Shown here: piece by piece, positions 57,152 through 64,000 of the stretch | Numbering within the stretch: position 1 is the first letter of the stretch | Layout of the letters: the number at the start of each line of letters is the position of its first letter | Assembly: GCA_021325135.1 (NCBI GenBank) | Contig: JAJPHT010000030.1 | Span: 1 to 64,000 of the forward strand | From: Pseudomonadota bacterium | GTDB lineage: Archaea > Thermoplasmatota > SW-10-69-26 > JACQPN01 > JAJPHT01 | Reading direction: 5' to 3' | DNA length: 64,000 nucleotides | Notes under the pieces: generated by a model | The model's input: only the letters and a program-made list of their open reading frames with translations | Told to the model about the DNA's origin: nothing | The model's database searches: none | Position numbers and translations under genes: made by a program

Positions 57152-57258
57152 CTAGGCAATCCTCAGGGGCGAGACTTCCCAGTCGTGGTCCTCGCCAGCT
57201 TCCCAATCTTGGGGGTTGCCGGCGATCTCTTCCGCCTCACGGTGCGGAAGTGGTTCAC
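57152..57258 (-). pseudogene. Possible small gene interrupted by a frameshift
   Basis: GTG 57258 opens M-N-H-F-R-T-V and then loses a protein-like frame, while the neighbouring frame continues as R-E-A-E-E-I-A-G-N-P-Q-D-W-E-A-G-E-D-H-D and ends at TAG 57152. One indel would join them into a 36-residue acidic protein. The rest of 57062-57327 shows nothing clear. Confidence 0.3.
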
Positions 57259-57327
57259 CTCAGCCTGGTCTGCGCGGTCGAGGGCTCACGCTGATGCGCG
57301 AGGTCGAGGTGCAGAAGAGTGGGGTGT

Positions 57328-57594
57328 TCAGGCGGGGATGAGGTCGCCGTGGACGTAGGCGAGGTCCACGGCGAGTTCCAGGTCGGTGACCTCCCCCGGT
57401 GCGAGGTAGGTCCGCGTGGGGGAGCCGGTCTCGTCGAAGAGGCGGACGGCGAGGCGTCCGTCGCTTCGCTGGGTCCAGACCTCGGCTTCGTAGGTCGCGA
57501 TGGGGCCCAAGTCGCGCGGGCAGCGGGGGCCGACGTCGTAGCCGCAGCCGTTGGGCCACGCGCGGATCGGCCGCTGCGCCCTCGTCCTGGGCAT
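57328..57594 (-). CDS. Small hypothetical protein (88 aa)
   Basis: The product has N-G-C-G-Y-D-V-G-P-R-C-P-R-D-L-G-P and a strand-rich tail (LAVRLFDETGSPTRTYLAPG). ATG 57594 shares a base with the stop of the 57594-57971 gene. Unrecognised. Confidence 0.55.
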   Translation of the reverse strand: MPRTRAQRPIRAWPNGCGYDVGPRCPRDLGPIATYEAEVWTQRSDGRLAVRLFDETGSPTRTYLAPGEVTDLELAVDLAYVHGDLIPA

Positions 57595-57971
57595 TAGGAT
57601 CGCCTCCGCTTGGCGAGGCGCTTCGTGGCGTCCGCCATGGCCTTGGCGCCGTCGAGGTAGTACGTCGTGTGGCGTTCCTTGTCCTCGTTCCGGCTGCCGC
57701 CGCGGAGGAGGCTTCCGCCGATGATCCAGTCCGCGTGTCTCTCGGGTGTTGTCTCGAAGCAGATGTCTTCGAGCGTCGAGTCGGGCGTGGGGTCCTGGAC
57801 GATCCAGAAGCTCGTCAGGCGGCCATCGCCCGAATCCTTCAGAAGATCCCGGGCGTGGGCGAGGGCGCGCCCGAGGTCTTCACTGGGCGCCGTCTTGGTT
57901 GCGTGCGCGCTGCGGACGATTTGGCTGAGGGCTGCTTCGAGTTGAGCGACGCGGCACTCGGCGGGCTTCAT
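57594..57971 (-). CDS. Hypothetical protein (125 aa)
   Basis: A helical start (CRVAQLEAALSQIVRSAHAT) is followed by strands and a basic C-terminus (AMADATKRLAKRRRS). ATG 57971 overlaps the stop of the 57968 gene. Unrecognised. Confidence 0.55.
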   Translation of the reverse strand: MKPAECRVAQLEAALSQIVRSAHATKTAPSEDLGRALAHARDLLKDSGDGRLTSFWIVQDPTPDSTLEDICFETTPERHADWIIGGSLLRGGSRNEDKERHTTYYLDGAKAMADATKRLAKRRRS

Positions 57972-58159
57972 TGCGTGGCCCCCTGCCAGGTCGGGCGAGG
58001 CATTCCCGTTGGAGGGAGCGCGCTGCGCTCCTTCTGCTTGGCGCGTTCGTGGCGTGCCCGGTCTTGGCGCGGTGCGTTGCGGCGCCTGGGTCGGGTCCGC
58101 ACGAGGTTGACGTCGATCAGGCTGGGGGTGTTCTTTCGGAAGTGGTCGATGACGAACAT
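57968..58159 (-). CDS. Small basic protein (63 aa)
   Basis: The product is Arg/Lys-rich (RTRPRRRNAPRQDRARHERA). It could bind nucleic acid. It heads a three-gene overlapping unit ending at 57328 and lies just downstream, in gene direction, of the stem-loop region 58187-58451. Confidence 0.5.
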   Translation of the reverse strand: MFVIDHFRKNTPSLIDVNLVRTRPRRRNAPRQDRARHERAKQKERSALPPTGMPRPTWQGATQ

Positions 58160-58186
58160 GGTGTCACATCACGCAGAATTCGTGGG

Positions 58187-58451
58187 CCGCGGTGGGACCG
58201 CGGCGCAGGTTTTTCGGGAGGGCGCTGGGCGGAGGACCCAGCGCGCGAGGCGGGGCTCTTACATCCGTGTAGAGCACACCAGCCGGCCAGGATGGACCGG
58301 CTTGTGTCCCGTCGGATGGCGGCGGCTGCGTTGTCGGGGGGTTTCTTGGGTTTCCTGATGGCGGTGGCTCTCATGCGTTTCACCTGTGGGTCCCCTCCGG
58401 GCTTGCACCGGAACCTGCCCACGGAAGGGCAGGGAAGCGTCTCGTGGGACC
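58187..58451. other. Structured non-coding stretch with several perfect hairpins
   Basis: The 330-nt gap 58160-58489 has no credible ORF but contains CCGCGGT/ACCGCGG (58187-58193/58197-58203), GCGCTGGG/CCCAGCGC (58222-58229/58237-58244) and AGCCGG/CCGGCT (58281-58286/58297-58302). It also has an outer GGTCCC/GGGACC stem (58389-58394/58446-58451) enclosing TCCGG/CCGGA and CTGCCC/GGGCAG hairpins. The last group makes a three-way-junction-like fold. It could be an mRNA leader for the 57968 unit, a processing site or a small RNA; strand is undetermined. Confidence 0.5.
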
Positions 58452-58489
58452 AATGGAGAAGCCAGGCGCGCTCCTGGGTGTGCGCCTGG

Positions 58490-58903
58490 TCAGAACGAGT
58501 GGCGGCGCGAGGTCGATTTGCGGCGGAGGCGCTCGCGCAGGCGGGTGACGGCCCCGCCAGCGCCGAAGAGATCATTGACCTCTTGGCGGCTGACGCGCTT
58601 GAGCCTCCGCAGCGTGATCTCGCCGAGCAATTCCAGGACGGGGCCGGGCCTTGGCTCCAGGGGGTGCCGCGCGCGGTCCTGGGGGTGTCGCCGCGGGTGT
58701 CCCCAGGGCGGTTCTCGGAAGGCGAGGAACTTGCCGATCACGCGCCCCTTGGGACCACGGCGTGGTACGGCCTCCTGGGCGGCTTCGCGGGCTTGGCGGA
58801 GGCGTGCGGGTCTTCCGCCGGCGGAAGGGGTTGCCTCCAGTCCGGCGGCGTGGAGCAGGACGCGGAGGGCCTCGCACCCCTCCTCGGGGAAAAGGTCCGT
58901 CAT
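58490..58903 (-). CDS. Hypothetical protein (137 aa), basic C-terminus
   Basis: A helical start (PEEGCEALRVLLHAAGLEAT) leads to an Arg-rich second half (VTRLRERLRRKSTSRRHSF). ATG 58903 overlaps the stop of the 58903-59055 gene. Possibly nucleic-acid binding; unrecognised. Confidence 0.5.
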   Translation of the reverse strand: MTDLFPEEGCEALRVLLHAAGLEATPSAGGRPARLRQAREAAQEAVPRRGPKGRVIGKFLAFREPPWGHPRRHPQDRARHPLEPRPGPVLELLGEITLRRLKRVSRQEVNDLFGAGGAVTRLRERLRRKSTSRRHSF

Positions 58904-59055
58904 CAGCTCCCCGCTCCCTCGGGTCCGTAGAGGTTCCAGATCTTGTTCTGGGCGAGGTGCTGGGCGTAATCCTCGAGATCGTGCTCCAGGCGCTGGATGG
59001 CGTCCAGGGGGATGCCGTTCTGGCGGAGGCGCTCGATCACGGCCAGGGGGATCAT
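58903..59055 (-). CDS. Small helical protein (50 aa)
   Basis: The product (MIPLAVIERLRQNGIPLDAI, then RLEHDLEDYAQHLAQNKIWN) is two amphipathic helices, possibly a dimerising hairpin. ATG 59055 was chosen because upstream in-frame sequence is Arg-rich and not protein-like. Confidence 0.5.
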   Translation of the reverse strand: MIPLAVIERLRQNGIPLDAIQRLEHDLEDYAQHLAQNKIWNLYGPEGAGS

Positions 59056-59147
59056 TGTCCACTCCTTGCGCGCCTGCGCGGGCGCGCTGCGTGATGCCTG
59101 GCTCACGAGCACCAATATGAGTCTTCGGCACGCACCCCCCGGGCTCC

Positions 59148-59489
59148 TCAGAGCCATCCGAGGGCGCGGGCCACCTCCTCGTGCGCCTTCACGTGGCCGG
59201 TGAGGCGCCAGTACCACTCTGCAATGCGCAACCTCAGGGCGGCTCCGCGAGGCGGGGCGTCGAGGTGGTCGCGCGCCTGGTGCAGCGCGCAGAGCCAGGC
59301 CTCGCGGGCGATGGCTTCGCGGACTACGCCAGAGCGGCGCGCGTGGTGTGTCCTCTTGCGGACCTCGTGGTCGTACCAGACGGCGAACGTGCGGCTGGCG
59401 CGGACGCCCGCCGCGCGGGCAGGGCACGCCACGCCCTTGATTTCGTCGGCGCCGTACGCAAAGCGCGCGACGGATCGGCTCGCGAGCAC
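59148..59489 (-). CDS. Hypothetical protein (113 aa)
   Basis: The first third contains G-V-A-C-P-A-R-A-A-G-V-R-A-S-R-T-F-A-V. The rest is helical (AIAREAWLCALHQARDHLDA, then L-R-I-A-E-W-Y-W-R-L-T-G-H-V-K-A-H). It lies 4 nt after the 59494 gene, so the two are probably co-expressed. Unrecognised. Confidence 0.5.
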   Translation of the reverse strand: MLASRSVARFAYGADEIKGVACPARAAGVRASRTFAVWYDHEVRKRTHHARRSGVVREAIAREAWLCALHQARDHLDAPPRGAALRLRIAEWYWRLTGHVKAHEEVARALGWL

Positions 59490-59493
59490 GGGT

Positions 59494-59679
59494 TCAGGCC
59501 TCCAGATCCGCTGCGGGTTCGCCGCGCAGATTGGCCCGCGGGATGGGGTATTCGCGCCAGTCGAGCGGGACGTGTGCGGGGAGCACGATGGCGCGCTGGA
59601 GGCGCGAAGCGCTCGGGGCGAAGATGCGGGGCGTTCGGCTGCGGGTCGTCTTGGAGATCTTGCTGTCGCTGGTTGTCAT
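59494..59679 (-). CDS. Small basic hypothetical protein (61 aa)
   Basis: A Ser/Thr/Arg-rich start (DSKISKTTRSRTPRIFAPSA) precedes V-P-L-D-W-R-E-Y-P-I-P-R-A-N-L-R-G-E-P. The W-R-x-Y-P-I-P-R part looks ordered. Unrecognised. Confidence 0.5.
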   Translation of the reverse strand: MTTSDSKISKTTRSRTPRIFAPSASRLQRAIVLPAHVPLDWREYPIPRANLRGEPAADLEA

Positions 59680-59711
59680 GGGTCATTCCTCAGAAAGTCC
59701 GGGACTGATGT

Positions 59712-60296
59712 TCAGGGGGAGAGGGCGTACGTGTCGAGGCTCGTCACGGCCTGCCGCGCAGGTCCGACCTCGACGATGCGAGGCTCAGCGCCGCGAGGGG
59801 CGCGGTGGCTGAGGCGGAGGCCAAAGCCTCGCGTCTTGCTGAATTGCGCAACGACGTCGCGCAACCTCGGGCGGGTCTCCACGATGTCGGGCCGAGACGT
59901 CGGCTTGGCGGGGCGGCCGCGGCCGCGCTTGCTGGGCAGGCCCAGACGGCGGCGCTGGTAGGTGAACGCGTGCGGGGGCACGCTCAAGAGCAGGGCCGCT
60001 TCGGCGTCGTGGTCAGCCAGTTCGTAGGTCTCGGCGATCTCAAGGAGACCTCGCGCGCGCACGAGACTCGCTTGGACGCGGCGGTCGTGTTCGGCGTCCG
60101 CCTTGATGCCCCAGGTGGGGTTGCCGCGGCGTTGCTTGGCGATGAGGCCGAGGCGCGTGCGGCGATTGCGCCACGTCGAGAGGCGGCAGTGCGCGAGAGC
60201 GGCAGATTCGGGGTCATTCTTGCCGATGAGGTAGGCGCTGAGCGTGTCGAGGAGTTCAGCGAGTTTCGTCTCTGCGGGTTCGTGTCTCGTTTGCAT
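59712..60296 (-). CDS. DNA-binding-like protein with repeated motif and AT-hook
   Basis: The 194-residue protein has two similar basic motifs, T-W-R-N-R-R-T-R-L-G-L-I-A-K-Q-R-R-G (about residues 40-57) and T-Y-Q-R-R-R-L-G-L-P-S-K-R-G-R-G-R-P. The second ends in a K-R-G-R-G-R-P AT-hook-type tail. Each is preceded by a helical segment, suggesting two HTH-like units. Its 5' end faces away from the 60.3-61.6 kb structured region, so this gene and that region would share a divergent control region, and the protein could regulate it. That is inference. Confidence 0.55.
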   Translation of the reverse strand: MQTRHEPAETKLAELLDTLSAYLIGKNDPESAALAHCRLSTWRNRRTRLGLIAKQRRGNPTWGIKADAEHDRRVQASLVRARGLLEIAETYELADHDAEAALLLSVPPHAFTYQRRRLGLPSKRGRGRPAKPTSRPDIVETRPRLRDVVAQFSKTRGFGLRLSHRAPRGAEPRIVEVGPARQAVTSLDTYALSP

Positions 60297-60299
60297 GGT

Positions 60300-61637
60300 T
60301 TCACCTAGGTTGGTTGTGTGGGTCGGGCGGGGAGTTTCACCTCGCCTCCGCAAGGGGAGCCGGTGGGCCGACCAGGGAGAAAGGCCGTGGGCGAACTGGG
60401 CCGAAGCGAGTCGGGCCTTCAACGCGAGCCGGAGCTCAAGCTCGGGCGTGACTCGCTTCGTCGTCGTAGCATCCCACGGCGTAAGAGTTGGCCACGAATG
60501 GGGCTCGTGGCCGGGCCCTTCGCCAATTTTGGTGGCCCTGGCGAATGGGCCTTGGCGCGTCTTGTCCCAGTGCCGGCGCGCGCCCTTGCCGGCGTCGAGT
60601 CCCGAAAAACGTGGCTCGGGTTGGCCAGGTCTGGGTCCATGGCTTGCCGCGGCGCGCGGGGAGGCGTTGACATGCCTCATCGCGGCTTGGGCTCGCCGAG
60701 GACCCTGGGTGGTTTTGAGCCGCCCGATCCAGCCTGCCCTTGGAAGGTGCGCGCTCGACTCGCGCACCTCGCTGGGGGCCTGCTGGATCGGCCACGGCTG
60801 CCGCGCGAGCTCAGGAGAAAACCTTCGACATTGCCTGGGGTTCGAGCCGAGCCGGCGCGGACTTGAGCAAACCACGCCTCACGCCCTTTCACCGCTCCGC
60901 CGCTCCGGCTCGACTTTCACGTGGCCTGAGCAGGCGGCTGCGCATGTTGCCGCGCCGCGCGTTCTAAGCGCACCCCGGTTTGGGGGGGTGCGCCCGGGAC
61001 TTTTTCCCGACCCTGCGACGAAGGTGTGGGCGCGCAGACTGGTCGCTGCGCGCCATCGCCTTGTCGGGGTCAGTACCCCGTTTCCTCGCGGACAGGTCCC
61101 CAACGACCTCAAGCAGCGTGCGTTGGCGCGCGCTGGGTCGTGGTGTTCCGTCCTGCGAGGCCGCCCTGGAAGCCGTTCTTGCTGGCTTGGGGCGGAGGAC
61201 CCGCTGGTGTGGGTGTGGTTCACTCTCTCCGGACCTATCGACCGCCACCGTGGTTTGGTAGGACTCCCGCGTCCGGCGCGGGCAAGTTTCGGCCATTCAT
61301 CCATCCCAGCCGCGCGGACTCGTGGTCTCAACGCCCCGTGGAGCGCATGGCTCGGTGGGGCGCCTTGATCGCAAGGTCGCGGGTGGGACTTCTGCGCGTA
61401 CATGTCTCGCGGAGCGTCTACGCGCACGTCCGCGGTCCCCAACTCTGACCCTTGAGGAACAGGTCGCTTCCACTTCTTGCTCCTCCTCACGAGGAGCGCG
61501 CCGACGCGCGGCGCGATGCTCAGGTGGTCCACGACGACCAGAACGCTCCCACTGGAGCTCCTCTGAGCACTATTTTTCCGAGAATTTCCCTCACCCACGA
61601 GGACCCCCTGGGTCGGGGGTCCTGGACGAGATTTTTT
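60300..61637 (+). ncRNA. Candidate large structured non-coding RNA (about 1.3 kb)
   Basis: No frame here is protein-like, yet perfect local stems follow one another: 60402-60412/60450-60460, 60490-60497/60505-60512, 60724-60733/60782-60791 enclosing 60745-60753/60761-60769, 60968-60976/60985-60993, 61029-61037/61046-61054, 61065-61070/61075-61080, 61161-61166/61190-61195 enclosing 61170-61174/61184-61188, 61332-61337/61357-61362, 61393-61400/61419-61426, 61479-61485/61491-61497. A three-way junction, 61518-61523/61563-61568, encloses two hairpins. Plus-strand T-runs follow at 61573-61577 and 61632-61637, and convergent minus-strand genes lie beyond, which favours plus-strand transcription. 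No match to rRNA, RNase P or SRP RNA signatures was seen. Large structured RNAs such as GOLLD and ROOL are known from phages; relation to them is unproven. Confidence 0.6.
61600..61637 (+). terminator. Hairpin plus T-run, candidate plus-strand terminator
   Basis: AGGACCCCC/GGGGGTCCT (61600-61608/61615-61623) is a perfect 9-bp stem with a 6-nt loop. It is followed 8 nt later by TTTTTT (61632-61637). Archaeal termination mainly needs the T-run. A further T-run lies just upstream at 61573-61577. Confidence 0.5.
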
Positions 61638-61685
61638 CTTCGGGCCTGCGATGGCCCATGGGGAGCCCTGTTTTCGGTCCCCATT

Positions 61686-61771
61686 TTCAGAATTGGCCCG
61701 TCGTGGTCCCCCTTGCCTTCCCCACATGCCAATTCTGAATCGGGCTCTCTGGTTCGAAAAAAAGAATTGGC
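61686..61771. repeat. AGAATTGGC repeats in inverted and direct orientation (possible origin or control site)
   Basis: TTCAGAATTGGC (61686-61697) and GCCAATTCTGAA (61728-61739) are a perfect 12-bp inverted repeat with a 30-nt spacer. A third copy, AGAATTGGC (61763-61771), is in direct orientation. The surroundings are the most AT-rich in the window. Repeats plus AT-richness are typical of replication origins or operator sites; there is no Orc1/Cdc6 or Rep gene nearby to support an origin. Confidence 0.45.
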
Positions 61772-61899
61772 GGAAAAAGAAAGGTAGCTCCGCCGTGGGG
61801 GGCCTTCGGCCACTCCCGGAGTTCGGAGCCAAGAAAAAAGTCGGAACGTGTGAGGAAGGCAATCGGGCTCCCGCGCGCGGCGTCGATGGGATGAAAAAA
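61757..61899 (-). terminator. Series of minus-strand T-runs behind the 61941 gene
   Basis: A-runs on the plus strand at 61894-61899, 61834-61839, 61774-61778 and 61757-61763 are oligo-T on the minus strand. The first lies about 42 nt after the stop of the secreted-protein gene. Repeated oligo-T is the usual archaeal termination signal. They face the plus-strand T-runs of the putative RNA. Confidence 0.5.
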
Positions 61900-61940
61900 G
61901 GCTTAGGGCTCCAGGCGCGCGGCGCGGGGGCGAGGCCTCG

Positions 61941-62813
61941 TCAAAGCAGGGCGTTCATGTAGTCCGAAAGATCGACGCCGGGCCCAGGCGCGATGAAGGA
62001 GGCTTGGGTGGAACCGTGGTTGTTGGTCGGGTCGGTGTCTGCCCAGGCGAAGACGTCCACATTGAGCGACAACGTTCCCACTCGGCCGGTGCCGCTCCAT
62101 GTGAACGTGAACGTGCGGGTGGTGCCCGCTGGCACATCGACGCGCTCGTCGGAGACGAAAGTCCCTGTGAGGTTGTCGTAGCCGTGGTCGATCAGGCGCA
62201 CTTCGGTGTGCGGCGCATCGCCCATCGTGGGATTGCGAAGCGTCACTTGGACGCGCTTGGTCTCGGGCTTGTGGATCTCGCCCGTGGGAGGGCTCGCGAC
62301 GGGAGCCTGCTCGAGGACTTGGACGTTGAGCACTTGGACGTCAGGGACAATGGCGATTCCGTGGGTGACGGTGTAGGTGGCGACGCGGTCGAAGAACTGG
62401 GGGTGCATGTCGATGCAGAGGATGGCCTCGCTGGTGGGGACGATGGCTCGGACGTCGTAGACGTTGCCGGGGGGCCACTGGGAGTCGGCGAGGATGGTGC
62501 CATCGGGCGTCATGAGGAAGACGAAGAGGGGCGCATAGTCGGGGCTCGTCTTCGTCACCGTGTAGGCCATGGGCGTGCCGGGGGTGAGGGTGTCTTGATA
62601 ACAATCGGAGCCGTCGATGTTACTTCCCATCTCGCCGCTGAAGTTGCCCTCTGGCATGGGCATGGCGTCTGTGAGGCTGTTTTGGGCGTCTTGGCCCGTC
62701 CCAGCGTCATCGTCGTACCGCGCGCTTGCGAGGTTCATCGAGCTGAGCATCAGGAGGAAGACGAGGGCGAGGATGGTGATGAGGCGCACGGGGATTCTCC
62801 TTGAGGGCAGCAT
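61941..62813 (-). CDS. Secreted protein with pre-peptidase-like and CARDB-like domains
   Basis: The 290-residue protein has a signal peptide (RLITILALVFLLMLSSMNLA), then an acidic D-D-D-A-G-T-G-Q-D-A-Q-N-S-L segment and a beta-sandwich with two cysteines (D-G-S-D-C-Y-Q-D-T-L and A-I-L-C-I-D-M-H). The C-terminal half is CARDB-like: V-R-L-I-D-H-G-Y-D-N-L, V-P-A-G-T-T-R-T-F-T-F-T-W and N-V-D-V-F-A-W-A-D-T-D-P-T-N-N-H. Such proteins are common at archaeal cell surfaces. ATG 62813 was chosen over upstream ones because the signal peptide then starts properly. It follows the 62845 gene closely and could be co-transcribed. Confidence 0.75.
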   Translation of the reverse strand: MLPSRRIPVRLITILALVFLLMLSSMNLASARYDDDAGTGQDAQNSLTDAMPMPEGNFSGEMGSNIDGSDCYQDTLTPGTPMAYTVTKTSPDYAPLFVFLMTPDGTILADSQWPPGNVYDVRAIVPTSEAILCIDMHPQFFDRVATYTVTHGIAIVPDVQVLNVQVLEQAPVASPPTGEIHKPETKRVQVTLRNPTMGDAPHTEVRLIDHGYDNLTGTFVSDERVDVPAGTTRTFTFTWSGTGRVGTLSLNVDVFAWADTDPTNNHGSTQASFIAPGPGVDLSDYMNALL

Positions 62814-62844
62814 AGGACCCGGTTCATTTCGCATTTGTAACGGT

Positions 62845-64000
62845 TCAGGGCAGCGAGGCGGCCTGGAGGAGGCTGGCCAAGCTGAATCCCATGCCCAGGC
62901 CTCCGATGAGGACGCTTTGATGGGTGCAGGCGGCGTTGTTGTCTGGGTCGCGCTCCGCCCCGTGGGGCGAGGCTTGGGCGCAGAGGGAAACGTCTCCGAT
63001 CGTCCCCGTGGTGTTCCAGGTGGTCTCCACCAAGGCCGAGTCGCCTGCCGGGATGGACGGAATCAGGATGCGCGCGATGATCTGCGGCGCGGAGCTGAGC
63101 CCAGTGGGGTCTTGGGCCTCGGAGGTCAGGAGGAGCTGGCCGCCTTCGGAGGCAGTGGCGCCGCGGTTGTGGATCCGGACGTGGACGACGCGTTCGGGGG
63201 AAGCGTGGTTGGGCACGGTGCCCCCGTCGGTCGTGATGGGGTTCTGCGTGACAGTGATGTCGGTTGGGCTGAGGGCGAGGTCGGGGCGGTTGTCCACGTT
63301 GAGGTGGAGCAACGCGCCCGTGCTGGCTCCCTGCTCGTCGGTGACCAGGACGTAGATGTCGGCCGTGGCTTGCGGGCCGAGGAGGCGCGCGTCGAACGTG
63401 AAGCTCCAGTTCTCCTTACCGAAGGCCGTCCTGAGCGGGCCCCCGTTGAGGGTCCATTGGACGCTGGCCAGGCTCGCAGTGGGGGAGTAGGCGTGTCCTT
63501 GGACGGTCACGCTGCCGTTCTGGGTCGCGTTGGCGAGGGGCGAATCGATGCTCAGCGCGGGCGGGGCCGCGTTGCGCACGAGGAACTGCACGTCCGCAAC
63601 GGCAGAGGTCGCCACACCGTCCGAGGCTTGGGCCTGGAGGTCGTGGAGGCCCTCGGCGAGGGCGATCGTGTCCACGAAGCGCGACCAGGGGGCGGCGCCC
63701 TGGGCGGGCATCCAGGGGCCCTGGTCCACACGGACGGACACCGTGACGGGATCGCCCTCAGGGTCGCTGACGGCGCCCGAGACGCGGAGAATGCCGCTGA
63801 CGTTCTCCAGGCTCGCCGGGGACGTGATGGCCAGCGTGGGGGGCTGGTTGGGCAGGGCTGGGGCCACCTCGACGCGCACGAACGCGACTGCGAGAGACCC
63901 GCCGGGGGGTTGGACGTGGGCCTCCAGGAGGAGGGGCGTCGCGACGTCGGGCCGTAGGCTCAGGTCGTACATGCCGTCCTGGCCGAAGCCCGGCGAGCCG
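62845..64000 (-). CDS. Large secreted/surface protein with Ig-like and CARDB-like domains (5' partial)
   Basis: The frame is open to the right edge, so the N-terminus is outside the window. The visible part has Ig-like modules (P-P-T-L-A-I-T-S-P-A-S-L-E-N-V and P-P-A-L-S-I-D-S-P-L-A-N-A-T-Q), each followed by G-x-A-x-S/D/P patterns. Next is a CARDB-like module (V-H-V-R-I-H-N-R-G-A-T-A-S-E-G-G, L-V-E-T-T-W-N-T-T-G, R-D-P-D-N-N-A-A-C). The C-terminus, G-L-G-M-G-F-S-L-A-S-L-L-Q-A-A, is short and hydrophobic, perhaps an anchor remnant. It resembles the left-edge protein in being built of tandem beta-sandwich modules. Confidence 0.75.
   Translation of the reverse strand, partial: GSPGFGQDGMYDLSLRPDVATPLLLEAHVQPPGGSLAVAFVRVEVAPALPNQPPTLAITSPASLENVSGILRVSGAVSDPEGDPVTVSVRVDQGPWMPAQGAAPWSRFVDTIALAEGLHDLQAQASDGVATSAVADVQFLVRNAAPPALSIDSPLANATQNGSVTVQGHAYSPTASLASVQWTLNGGPLRTAFGKENWSFTFDARLLGPQATADIYVLVTDEQGASTGALLHLNVDNRPDLALSPTDITVTQNPITTDGGTVPNHASPERVVHVRIHNRGATASEGGQLLLTSEAQDPTGLSSAPQIIARILIPSIPAGDSALVETTWNTTGTIGDVSLCAQASPHGAERDPDNNAACTHQSVLIGGLGMGFSLASLLQAASLP

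Noticed and set aside
58381..58451. Cloverleaf-like fold as a possible tRNA
   Set aside because: It has an outer stem and two hairpins but no T-loop, no anticodon arm of proper size and no CCA-proximal discriminator pattern.
60244..61368. 374-codon plus-strand ORF and a 327-codon minus-strand ORF (60879-61862) in the structured region
   Set aside because: Both are Ser/Arg/Pro/Gly-rich with no recognisable motif and lie over dense stem-loops; absence of stops is expected at this GC content.

Overview
The window is GC-rich, densely coding DNA, most likely archaeal. Archaeal-leaning evidence: a geranylgeranyl-reductase-family flavoprotein (5367-6539), an FEN1/XPG-type flap nuclease (51337-52338), an ATP-dependent DNA ligase (15014-16009), and large secreted HYR/FN3/CARDB-type proteins at both ends. 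A GC-rich Thermoplasmatota-like host would fit, but that is inference and a bacterial origin is not excluded. No rRNA, tRNA, CRISPR array, transposase, integrase, replicative polymerase, terminase or capsid gene was recognised.

Layout. (1) 1-6539, plus strand: a giant surface protein open at the left edge, then the reductase. (2) 6551-8014: a ParB-like nuclease domain, an HExxH metallopeptidase-like protein and a winged-helix-like protein. (3) 8037-60296, all minus strand: an accessory block of roughly 90 mostly unrecognised genes. Its left part (8.0-11.3 kb) is a chain of tiny, overlapping, often Cys-rich ORFs. Its body (11.3-56.1 kb) is a series of units of one to five genes, and 43 copies of a short conserved element, TGRACSAAGYCC in gene direction, stand in front of them, mostly 13-16 nt before the start codon. 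Several ORFs below 60 codons are annotated here only because they sit in stop-start overlaps. (4) 60.3-61.64 kb: no credible protein gene, but a dense series of perfect stem-loops ending in T-runs on the plus strand, a candidate 1.3-kb structured RNA. It is followed by an AT-richer stretch with inverted and direct AGAATTGGC repeats. (5) 61941-64000, minus strand: two more secreted proteins, the last open at the right edge.

Functional content of the block. A DNA repair/end-joining set: Ku-like protein, ATP-dependent ligase and FEN1-like nuclease. DNA modification: two N6-adenine-type methyltransferases, one C5-cytosine methyltransferase with a second partial catalytic half, and one beta-class methyltransferase with a degenerate catalytic motif. 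Also a GHKL ATPase, a DUF3560 protein, a six-hairpin-glycosidase-like protein, a transglutaminase-like protein, a VOC protein, an XF1762-type acetyltransferase and a secreted beta-helix protein. DUF3560, XF1762, DUF6283-like and other small conserved proteins are typical of plasmids and phages, so the block is best read as part of a large plasmid, virus or integrated element. The reused upstream element suggests one shared expression programme.
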